From a virus, in IMG/VR virus record IMGVR_UViG_3300047562_003246, positions 1-64,000 of that record: DNA of 64,000 bases, one strand, 5' to 3'. Positions 7,243 through 14,375 of the stretch are shown one piece after another. A program made the translations under genes and the position numbers. Under the pieces are notes generated by a model. The model was not told where the DNA came from. It did no database searches and saw nothing but the letters and a program-made list of their open reading frames with translations. The stretch's first letter is position 1. Every line of letters starts with the position of its first letter.

Positions 7243-7437
7243 ATGAATACATCAGCTTTTGGTGAGCATCCACAGCCAATGCGTTACATGTGTGAGCGCA
7301 AAGGCTGTGCCCGTCCAGCAGATTTTAACTGCGAGCCTATACCTGGGACGACAGAACCGGGTTGGGAAAAGGAGCCAACTGCACGCTGTGAGGAGCATGC
7401 GAGAGGTCTAATTGTGCTGCATGACCTGCGGCGATAA
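7243..7437 (+). CDS. Small Cys/His protein (64 aa)
   Basis: ATG 7243 has AAAGGAG five to six bases upstream. MCERKGCARPADFNC and ARCEEHARG give a C-x4-C...C...C-x2-H pattern resembling small treble-clef or zinc-ribbon proteins. Binding of zinc is likely; partner unknown. Confidence 0.6.
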   Translation: MNTSAFGEHPQPMRYMCERKGCARPADFNCEPIPGTTEPGWEKEPTARCEEHARGLIVLHDLRR

Positions 7438-7494
7438 GTCGAACACTAATTGAGAGTAGTTGATCGCTCGCAATCAGCGGGCGAGAAGAGAAAA

Positions 7495-8478
7495 ATGATG
7501 AGTTCAAAGAACAGTCGATCGTATGAATACACCAATTATTTAATCAATGAAATCAATATGGAATTAAAAAAGAACAGTGAAACAAGTGTTGACAAGCACG
7601 GATATAAGCTTTGTTCCTGCGGTTGTAATCTGCCGTTAGCAGACTCATCACATCCAAATTGGCCTAAAGGATGGAAAAACAATATAGGACCAGATGGGGT
7701 TCCAGAAGGATTTAGTAATGGTCTTCATGGTCCAGCGGGTCCAGAACAGATAACAGATACGCAAGTTAGCTTAGCCAAAGTTATCGAACTTATCGATACT
7801 GAAGAAGAATTCGACGGCGAGATGCCTGATCATATCTTTGATAAGGCGTCAGTTTCTCCTGAAGCAACAGCGCTTGCGTTGCGTATAGCTTGTCGCTCGA
7901 CTAAACAAAGCATCAAGCGACGGTTGCGTCAATTACAAGTTGCGGTTGACTATAACTTGGACTCAGACGCAGGTGGCGAAGAAGCAAGAGCGTTACACCG
8001 TGTTGTAAGAGCTATGCACGATGGTCATTGTCCTAGCTGTGGATACCTTGCTCCATCGGATCAGTTCTATCAAACGGCAATTACTAACCCTCAACATCCA
8101 AAAGGCGTTAGACCAAAACAGCACTGTTGTCCTAGGTGTAGTTTTACAGTTACTGAAGAAGAAGCAGAGTTGGCATTAGCTAGATTTCGACCATACCTAG
8201 AAAAGTCTGTAAAGCTATTTTTGAAATGGCGAAATGAAATACGACCGGCTAAGCAGTCAAAACAACCACAACAAGTTAATCTTGCAGGCGGTAAAGGTGG
8301 TTGTAATCTTACTATCGTTCGTGAAGAGCATAGTCGGTTGTGTCAAGCGTGCAGTCAAGTTTCGGCCACTCTGTATGCAATCAGTATAGGCCAAGCAAAT
8401 TTTCAGATATGTCCTTTTTGTAAGGCAAACATACGCCAAAGCATTGAGCGAGTAGATGGCCCTGAGGATTGCTATTAA
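7495..8478 (+). CDS. Multi-zinc-ribbon protein (327 aa)
   Basis: Three paired-cysteine sites are visible: LCSCGC near residue 42, HCPSCGY with HCCPRC (about residues 178-206), and LCQAC with CPFC near the C-terminus. Between the first two is a helical region (ATALALRIACRSTKQSIKR). Multiple ribbons suggest nucleic-acid or protein binding, perhaps an RNA polymerase or replication partner, but this is inference. The ATG pair at 7495/7498 follows GAAGAGAAAA. A dispersed repeat lies six bases after the stop. Confidence 0.65.
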   Translation: MMSSKNSRSYEYTNYLINEINMELKKNSETSVDKHGYKLCSCGCNLPLADSSHPNWPKGWKNNIGPDGVPEGFSNGLHGPAGPEQITDTQVSLAKVIELIDTEEEFDGEMPDHIFDKASVSPEATALALRIACRSTKQSIKRRLRQLQVAVDYNLDSDAGGEEARALHRVVRAMHDGHCPSCGYLAPSDQFYQTAITNPQHPKGVRPKQHCCPRCSFTVTEEEAELALARFRPYLEKSVKLFLKWRNEIRPAKQSKQPQQVNLAGGKGGCNLTIVREEHSRLCQACSQVSATLYAISIGQANFQICPFCKANIRQSIERVDGPEDCY

Positions 8479-8483
8479 CAAAA

Positions 8484-8497
8484 GCGCAGGATCCTAC
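8484..8497 (+). repeat. Dispersed 14-bp repeat, exact copy 2
   Basis: Exact GCGCAGGATCCTAC, intergenic, immediately downstream of the zinc-ribbon gene. It is followed by about 245 bases with no intact gene. Confidence 0.95.
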
Positions 8498-8610
8498 AGA
8501 ACTGGATTAGTTGCAAATCGACAGTCCAGGCGAACCTAGATCTGTTCCTTCTTGGTGCGAGGAATATGATAGCAGATTAAACCAAAAGGATCAAAAAGGC
8601 AATTAACTTA

Positions 8611-8711
8611 ATGAGCGACTTTATGAAGTACATGTTAGTTGCGGGTCTTTGCTTTTAGGGTTAATTGGGTTAACATGTTGCTTTCTCGCAGCTAATCATA
8701 TTTCTGACTAG
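8611..8711 (+). pseudogene. Possible broken small membrane-protein gene
   Basis: ATG 8611 encodes MSDFMKYMLVAGLCF before TAG 8656-8658. The -1 frame from the same point reads LLLGLIGLTCCFLAANHISD to TAG 8709-8711, which would complete a membrane segment. One indel or a -1 shift would join them, but no classic slippery heptamer is present. Decay is more likely than recoding. Confidence 0.25.
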
Positions 8712-8742
8712 CCAAAACCACTTGTTTACCAGGAAATAACAC

Positions 8743-9219
8743 ATGATAGAAATCAGGAAGTCACCCACAGCCGATACTCGGACTTGCGACGTGACAAAGG
8801 TAGATAAGCAGCAATTGCTTAATTCGAGTCGACAACACATAGCTGACGTAGCGAAAGCAATGGCATTTTTCAGCACGAAGCTTTTTGAGGCAGCTGCGTG
8901 TCACGACTACGACAAGCTAACAGAGATTGATCACTTCTATTCGGACTTTAAAACAAAGTTCGAGAAGACAGGTTGGTGGGACAATCACAGAAAGATTCAC
9001 AGACATCATTTGCTGCAAGCTGACGGCGTACCAGAGGATGTGAACCTGCTGGATGTGCTCGAATTTATCGCCGACTGCGTGATGGCTGGTATGGCGCGTA
9101 GCGGCAGCGTTTATCCGCTAGACATATCTGATGAGTTGCTAAGAAAAGCGTTCAATAACACGGTTGAATGCCTCAAAGAACAAGTTATGATCTTGGAAGA
9201 ACCAGAGTCGATTACTTAA
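8743..9219 (+). CDS. Conserved phage protein, DUF5662-like (158 aa)
   Basis: Pattern SRQHIADVAKAMAFF, HDYDKLTEID, WWDNHRKIHRHH and DVNLLDVLEFIADCVMAGMA. The spaced H-D...H...HH residues and this block order match a phage-common family related to DUF5662, which looks like an HD-type metal-binding helical fold. Hydrolase activity is plausible but unproven. ATG follows AGGAAATAACAC. Confidence 0.7.
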   Translation: MIEIRKSPTADTRTCDVTKVDKQQLLNSSRQHIADVAKAMAFFSTKLFEAAACHDYDKLTEIDHFYSDFKTKFEKTGWWDNHRKIHRHHLLQADGVPEDVNLLDVLEFIADCVMAGMARSGSVYPLDISDELLRKAFNNTVECLKEQVMILEEPESIT

Positions 9220-9246
9220 ATCTGATTAACTGGTATTTTTTGTCTA

Positions 9247-9284
9247 AAGCTGGCCTGGGTAGTTGAAGCTATTCAGGCCAGCTT
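9247..9284 (+). terminator. Strong inverted repeat, terminator-like
   Basis: AAGCTGGCCTG (9247-9257) pairs with CAGGCCAGCTT (9274-9284), 11 bp. No T tract follows, so termination is less certain than at other sites. Confidence 0.5.
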
Positions 9285-9324
9285 CGTTATGTATTAAGTT
9301 TACTACTGTAAAGCCACAAATAAC

Positions 9325-9600
9325 ATGAACAAGTTCGAACAAAACAATCAAAAATTTTACGACTGCGTCAAAGATCTCGACTCGTCGATTCATTTAGGTG
9401 GTTTCCCTGCTAGAGCAGTCGTCATCGAACGATCAGAAGGCGAATTCGAATTGTATAAAGCTAATCTAGACCCAACCAAAGCGATCAATTTGGTTAAGGC
9501 ACTAGCTAAGAATGAGACTGGAAATTGGATTCGCATTCACAGCGTGAATCAGAAAACAAAAACCAGAGTAGACACTACCCATAACAAAGTGTCACAATGA
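9325..9600 (+). CDS. Small unknown protein (91 aa)
   Basis: Begins MNKFEQNNQKFYDCVKDLD, with mixed alpha/beta content and a basic C-terminus. It opens a run of five closely spaced genes (9325-11216). Coupled to the next gene through ATGA. No family recognised. Confidence 0.6.
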   Translation: MNKFEQNNQKFYDCVKDLDSSIHLGGFPARAVVIERSEGEFELYKANLDPTKAINLVKALAKNETGNWIRIHSVNQKTKTRVDTTHNKVSQ

Positions 9601-9875
9601 CAATAGTCGTATTGATCGGTAATTCCGACAATAAACTTTCGCAGCAAGACTGGGCAAAGTATATCTGCGAAGTCAAAAAACTTGTTTCGATATACAGTCA
9701 AACGATATTTTTCAGCGGCGGATCGAGCTACGATGAACCGCGTCAAAATGCTTGTTTCGTATTTGATTGCGACGAGAGCACTGTCGAGGTTTTAAAAGAG
9801 CAGTTAGCAGTTGTCAGGGTTCAGTTCAACCAAGAAGCTGCGGCTGTTGTTACTGGCGTAACTAAATTTGTTTAA
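9597..9875 (+). CDS. Small unknown alpha/beta protein (92 aa)
   Basis: Starts at the ATGA overlap. MTIVVLIGNSDNKLSQQDW looks like a first strand and loop of a Rossmann-like fold, with ETVEVLKEQLAVVRV-like helix/strand later. This resembles small phage proteins of the style IxIGNSDxKLxQxxW. Function unknown. Confidence 0.6.
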   Translation: MTIVVLIGNSDNKLSQQDWAKYICEVKKLVSIYSQTIFFSGGSSYDEPRQNACFVFDCDESTVEVLKEQLAVVRVQFNQEAAAVVTGVTKFV

Positions 9876-9887
9876 CGGTGTCTTCTC

Positions 9888-10142
9888 ATGACAAAAGAAA
9901 GAGTTTGGCTTAAAGACCATCAACAAAATGGCATCGGAAAGTCTGTGCATATTGTCGGTTGGGGCGATGGGCCGTTTTTTACTGTACGAGAGATAAAAGA
10001 TAATCAAGTTCATTTGTCGCGTAGAGATTCTAAAAAAGTAGTTAGGATCGTCGAGCTGAATAGGTGTTACTTCACTAAAAGACATGCTGCTTTTATTATT
10101 GCTGAGCAGCAATTTCAACAAAAGTCAAGGAAAAGTAAATAA
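9888..10142 (+). CDS. Small basic unknown protein (84 aa)
   Basis: Beta-rich with WGDGPFFTVREIKDNQVHLSR and a Lys-rich end. The pattern resembles a small SH3- or KOW-like barrel, but this is a weak impression. ATG follows GTCTTCTC, with little Shine-Dalgarno. Confidence 0.55.
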   Translation: MTKERVWLKDHQQNGIGKSVHIVGWGDGPFFTVREIKDNQVHLSRRDSKKVVRIVELNRCYFTKRHAAFIIAEQQFQQKSRKSK

Positions 10143-10144
10143 TC

Positions 10145-10711
10145 ATGCCACTGGAGTATATGAATCACTTAGCCAGGATTAAAGCTACCGAAGTAGACAC
10201 GGAGCAAGCAAAACAACTGGCCGAGAAAGCTCTGAGAATTTACAGCAATTATCCTGCCCATGTTGCTGTTAGAGCGCAGTCTCAACTACTGCGTAGCCTC
10301 GCAATACATGTTATCGAGCTTTCGAGTCAAATAAACGAGACTAAGCAGTCATTTACTACAAGCGATAAAGAACTCGAACTATCTGATTGGTTAAACAGTA
10401 TTGCTGCCGATATTATTTCCGGTCACTGTCAGGATAATGTTATTGCGCATTTGCAGAAGCATGTACATGAACCTCTCGGTGAGGGCGAGCCCTGTAAGAA
10501 TCTCAAAGAGTGGATGGCATCGCTAGTTAATTTAGTGGAGATCGCTAAACGGGTTTTTGGAATCTATCCAGACGTAGAAGACCAACTAGAAAGATTACAG
10601 CGTAAGTTTGAGAAGGAAGGTGTTGAAAACGGTTACACGCCAAATCCAAGGAGTGCGATTAAAACTGATGAGCAAGAAAACAAACAAAACCGAAAACAAA
10701 CAGACCACTGA
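10145..10711 (+). CDS. Unknown helical protein (188 aa)
   Basis: Starts two bases after the previous stop. Helical throughout (EQAKQLAEKALRIYSNYP), with a charged C-terminal tail that overlaps the start of the MazG-like gene by 44 bases. No domain recognised. Confidence 0.6.
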   Translation: MPLEYMNHLARIKATEVDTEQAKQLAEKALRIYSNYPAHVAVRAQSQLLRSLAIHVIELSSQINETKQSFTTSDKELELSDWLNSIAADIISGHCQDNVIAHLQKHVHEPLGEGEPCKNLKEWMASLVNLVEIAKRVFGIYPDVEDQLERLQRKFEKEGVENGYTPNPRSAIKTDEQENKQNRKQTDH

Positions 10712-11216
10712 AATAAACCAGCAAGCGTTGCACGCTGCTTGTGAAGCAATGCAGTCTGTGCAGTTAAAGATTGCTGCGTTACAAGACAGAAAAACAATTA
10801 CTTTTGCTCAAGACGTAGATGAGCTAGAAACTATTCGGCATCAAGTTGCGCAAGTAGCCGCTCAGTTTATTATTGCAGCTAAACCACCAGTTGAACCTAA
10901 ACCGCCCCGTAGTATCACTAAAGCTGTAGCCAGACATCATGAAAACCAGTTTGGCCGATTAGGTTGGATGCGGCTTGTAGCTAAACTCACAGAAGAAATT
11001 GGTGAGTTTGCAGGCGCAGTTAATCGAGACATTGAACGTCGAGACGGTAGGTCTTGGCGCGAGGAAGCGTTTCAAGAGCTGCAAGATGTGCTGACTATTC
11101 TGCACGTAGTGGCTAATCGTATGGGCGATGACTTGAATGTTATCTCTTCTCAAGCCGGTGAACGTTTCTTGGAACGGCAGTTTCCAAACGTCACCAAAGC
11201 GGATCACTTATTTTAG
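10668..11216 (+). CDS. MazG-like nucleotide pyrophosphohydrolase (182 aa)
   Basis: A basic, Gln-rich N-terminal extension of about 80 residues precedes the domain. The domain has GRLGWMRLVAKLTEEIGEF with EEIGE, then WREEAFQELQDVLTIL, the EExxE...ExxD metal-binding pattern of all-alpha NTP pyrophosphohydrolases (MazG/dUTPase-like). Such phage enzymes clean nucleotide pools or interfere with alarmone signalling. ATG 10668 was chosen over 10608 because the latter sits deep within the previous gene. Confidence 0.75.
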   Translation: MSKKTNKTENKQTTEINQQALHAACEAMQSVQLKIAALQDRKTITFAQDVDELETIRHQVAQVAAQFIIAAKPPVEPKPPRSITKAVARHHENQFGRLGWMRLVAKLTEEIGEFAGAVNRDIERRDGRSWREEAFQELQDVLTILHVVANRMGDDLNVISSQAGERFLERQFPNVTKADHLF

Positions 11217-11230
11217 GCACAAAATCAGCG

Positions 11231-11437
11231 ATGAAAGACAGCGAAATCAGAGCTAGGCTCATCGAGCAAGGCGTCAAGAACTTGAAGGAATTTGGTTACC
11301 CAAACTGTACTTCAAGCAATATCTTGACTGACGGTATTTACAAAGAGTTCTTTTTGTCGATGCTCAAGGACAACAAGGGACACAACTCGCAGATTGACAA
11401 AGTGATCGATCAGCTTATCGCTGATATCGAGAAATAG
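11231..11437 (+). CDS. Small helical unknown protein (68 aa)
   Basis: Begins MKDSEIRARLIEQGVKNLKEFGYP, resembling short phage proteins with an N-terminal helix plus FGYPxxxxxNI. The final base of its TAG stop is the first base of a dispersed repeat copy. Function unknown. Confidence 0.65.
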   Translation: MKDSEIRARLIEQGVKNLKEFGYPNCTSSNILTDGIYKEFFLSMLKDNKGHNSQIDKVIDQLIADIEK

Positions 11438-11450
11438 CGCAGGATCCTAC
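11437..11450 (+). repeat. Dispersed 14-bp repeat, exact copy 3
   Basis: Exact GCGCAGGATCCTAC, sharing one base with the stop codon of the preceding gene. Followed by GATCG, as in the variant at 25181. Confidence 0.95.
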
Positions 11451-11470
11451 GATCGCTGCTTTGAGGCTAC

Positions 11471-11505
11471 AACCTGTGTCGCGTAAAAGTGACACAGGTT
11501 TTTTA
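11471..11505 (+). terminator. Intrinsic terminator
   Basis: AACCTGTGTC pairs with GACACAGGTT (10 bp), followed by a T6 tract. It separates the small-gene operon from the Sir2/virion-protein operon. Confidence 0.8.
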
Positions 11506-11537
11506 TTTGTAAACTACTAACCAATGGAAAAAATCAA

Positions 11538-12257
11538 ATGAAAACCTTATTCTTACTCGGAGCAGGCATCAGCACGGCTGCAGGTATTCCGGACTATACA
11601 AACGTCGAAGTACGTCTAGATATTCAAGACTTGTTGAGATTACGAGTCAAGCGGGTTTGTAAGTGGGCAGTGCAGCATCAATCGATACTTAACGCGGTTG
11701 GTAACGCAAAGCCTACCGAAGCTCACAAAGCTGTTCATAGTTATGTACGACAACAGAGACATCGCGGTATTCCAGCTATGGTTATTACGCAGAATGTCGA
11801 CGGTTTAGATGCGGAGCTATTTGTTGAAAAGGATCAACATGACGAAAAGATTCCCATGATTGCGCAAGCTCACGGTAGTCTTCTTCGAACGCAGACTGGC
11901 TTTTTTGGTTGTCAAACAGTTCGCAGGAACCAGCTTCGTGCTTTTGGCGATAGTCTTGTACCAGCCTATTTACAGACTTATGGGTTTGGGTATCCGGATG
12001 TTGTACTGCTCGGGATGTCTGTGCGATTGCCTGGACAGATCGAACAGCTTGCAAGCATTTTTGATGAATGTTTGTGCGTGGGTACGACGCTGACTATTCA
12101 GTGGACAAACCAATTGGTTGCTGCTTTTAATCAAGCGCAGAAGCCGGTCTACCTGTTCAGTCGTACAATCGACGATATACGGTACCCCACCGATAAACTA
12201 GAATGGGTCGAAGGTGATATTCAATCTACGATCCCAGACTGGCTAGGTGTCAAGTGA
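11538..12257 (+). CDS. Sir2-family NAD-dependent protein (239 aa)
   Basis: GAGISTAAGIPD (residues about 8-19) is the NAD-binding loop, TQNVDGLD (about 84) the Asn/Asp motif, and QAHGS (about 110) carries the catalytic His. Later PDVVLLGMSV and GTTLTIQ match the remaining Sir2 motifs. The zinc-module cysteines are absent. Sir2 enzymes deacylate lysine or consume NAD+. The stop overlaps the GTG of the next gene, tying it to the virion-protein operon. Whether it modifies host proteins, NAD or phage proteins is unknown. Confidence 0.85.
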   Translation: MKTLFLLGAGISTAAGIPDYTNVEVRLDIQDLLRLRVKRVCKWAVQHQSILNAVGNAKPTEAHKAVHSYVRQQRHRGIPAMVITQNVDGLDAELFVEKDQHDEKIPMIAQAHGSLLRTQTGFFGCQTVRRNQLRAFGDSLVPAYLQTYGFGYPDVVLLGMSVRLPGQIEQLASIFDECLCVGTTLTIQWTNQLVAAFNQAQKPVYLFSRTIDDIRYPTDKLEWVEGDIQSTIPDWLGVK

Positions 12258-14356
12258 TCTTCCTCGAAAAGCAGGCTATTGGTGCCGGTACTCGCTATTT
12301 TGCAAGACTGCTGGAGCAAAACGTTGGTAGGAGGTTAGATCCTCGCGAACTACGAACGCTTCAGCGGTTTTTGGGTAATAGACAACTGGACCAAGGTAAT
12401 GATTTTTTGCGATTGCGTACGTTACGACGCATGATGCAAAATGGCCTGCTTCCAGGTAATCCAGATACACTGCCGTCGAATCTTTTTGAAAGAGTTCTTG
12501 GCGGCAGACAACGATCTCAACCTGTACAGCGATTGCTTGGACGGGAAAGTGATTTTGATGTACTGCGGCAAACTGGTTTGGATCAGCGACAACAAGCGAT
12601 AGATAATTTGCAGCAAAGACTTGCTGCACAGCGAGCAGCGGTTACACCGATTACACCTTCAAGTAGCGTAGATATTCCTGTCGAGCCGCGAGGAAGGAGT
12701 ACGCAAAGAGGTGCTGTCTTAGAACCTCCCAGTATTCAAGGTCAACCGTTGTCTCCAGACGAGACGTTGTTTGGCTCGGAAGCGAAACCAACTGGCCCAT
12801 ACGGTTCCGATCAAGATATTTTAGACAACTATCAACCGCCGCAAGTGAAACCATCGTTGTTTTCACTTAAAGATATACTTGGGTCGATCAAACGTAATCC
12901 AAAATCAACGGCTGCTATTGTGGGTTCCGGCGCTACCGGAGCTGGTATAGGGTTTTTCAACGACGGTAACACTATACCGCCAATTACAGAAGATTCTCCG
13001 TTCAGATCTATTATGGAGAAACTTAGGTCAAGTCCTTTAGCTGACATTGGCACAAATATTCACAACAAGTTTCAGCAGCTTACGCCGAATCAAAGAATGC
13101 TTCTTGGGGCCGTGAGCAGTAGCGTCGGTACTGCTGCTTTGATGTCAATGCTAAATAAAAACTCAGCAAGTGCAGATGATATTACAGTAGATGATGTGCG
13201 AGACGCTGCTTTGACCGGTTCTGGTACCGCACTAGGTTTAGCTTCTGGATTATCTGCGGGTGCGCCGATTTCGGATTTGCGAAAGACCTATCTTGATTAC
13301 AAAGAAGCTAAAAATCTAAAAGGATTTGGCTTTGATGATTACTCTCCCAGAGTCGGTGATATTTTTTTGACAGACGATGTGAGTGTTATTGATGGAATAG
13401 CTGATGCGAAACTGAAGGGCATAAAAAACAGCATGCCGTGGTTGTCTTTTTTACAAGGCTCACCAGGACAAACGCATGCTTCAATGATTGTCGAAGGATT
13501 AGATGGTAAGCCTGCTGAGTTTGTGCCTGGTTTTGCAGCCACAAGCGAATTGAGTTACCGACCAATAAATAGTCGCGTTATTTCTCCAGTAACATTCGCA
13601 GCACTTAAATCCGGATTAGGGCTGGATCAATTCAAAGTAACCAGAAGTTTAATGCAAAGGCGTAACAAAGGTCTAAACTTAGATGTTTTACGTCAGGCTT
13701 TGTCTAATCCCAGAAACAGCATTCAGCTATTACGAGAAGCTATAAATCAAGATATTGAGACTTACGGAAAGGTTAAAGAATTTGTTGATCGTATTGAAGG
13801 TCCAAATCATCGTCCTACGGCGGGCGCTTTACGTCACGGAATAAATAAGGCCCTACAAGGCGATGTAGACTATACGGTCAAACAGCTCAAAAATCCTGCC
13901 TACACGTCGTTTGTGTATAGACCTATTGAAGAATTATCTGATCAAGATCTTGCGCAAATGAGAAAGAACATGTCGAACGCTGTAGGTACTTCTATTAGTA
14001 CGTTACGCATGCCGGTTACGTTCTTGAGAAATATACTTGGGTTGTCGTCGGATAAAAACAATCCAGCAGTTTGTGCAGGTGGTATATGTCGCGTAATGGA
14101 CGGTGTGCGGGATATGCCAGCTTCAGATAATGCATTGCCGAAAGATCTTAGACATCTTCCTGGATACGAGTTAATTGCTCGTTCCGATTTGCCTGCCAAC
14201 TACAGAAAAGCACTGTTACGTAGTGGTCTAACTATGGCCGCAATGCGATCTGCTAAACCGCTAGCGTTAGCTGGCTCTGCTGCTGGTCTTATTGGTCTTG
14301 GTATGAGAAGCGATAAGCCTGACGTTAAAGAAATTGTCAGAAAGCTGCGAGAGTAA
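12254..14356 (+). CDS. Large virion-type protein with permuted NlpC/P60-like hydrolase motifs (700 aa)
   Basis: GTG start overlapping the Sir2 stop; the N-terminus contains EKQAIGAG, a motif shared with the next two large genes. Residues 20-200 are Gln/Arg/Pro-rich and low complexity. Gly/Ala-rich hydrophobic stretches follow near 222 and 283. Then come GDIFLTDD (about 367) and GQTHASMIVEG (about 404), and much later VCAGGICRV (about 606). The D/H then C order is that of circularly permuted papain-like hydrolases (YiiX type). Likely a virion or ejected protein acting on the cell wall or lipoproteins; this is inference. Confidence 0.6.
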   Translation: MIFLEKQAIGAGTRYFARLLEQNVGRRLDPRELRTLQRFLGNRQLDQGNDFLRLRTLRRMMQNGLLPGNPDTLPSNLFERVLGGRQRSQPVQRLLGRESDFDVLRQTGLDQRQQAIDNLQQRLAAQRAAVTPITPSSSVDIPVEPRGRSTQRGAVLEPPSIQGQPLSPDETLFGSEAKPTGPYGSDQDILDNYQPPQVKPSLFSLKDILGSIKRNPKSTAAIVGSGATGAGIGFFNDGNTIPPITEDSPFRSIMEKLRSSPLADIGTNIHNKFQQLTPNQRMLLGAVSSSVGTAALMSMLNKNSASADDITVDDVRDAALTGSGTALGLASGLSAGAPISDLRKTYLDYKEAKNLKGFGFDDYSPRVGDIFLTDDVSVIDGIADAKLKGIKNSMPWLSFLQGSPGQTHASMIVEGLDGKPAEFVPGFAATSELSYRPINSRVISPVTFAALKSGLGLDQFKVTRSLMQRRNKGLNLDVLRQALSNPRNSIQLLREAINQDIETYGKVKEFVDRIEGPNHRPTAGALRHGINKALQGDVDYTVKQLKNPAYTSFVYRPIEELSDQDLAQMRKNMSNAVGTSISTLRMPVTFLRNILGLSSDKNNPAVCAGGICRVMDGVRDMPASDNALPKDLRHLPGYELIARSDLPANYRKALLRSGLTMAAMRSAKPLALAGSAAGLIGLGMRSDKPDVKEIVRKLRE

Positions 14357-14375
14357 TCCTTATTTGTAGCTGCCA

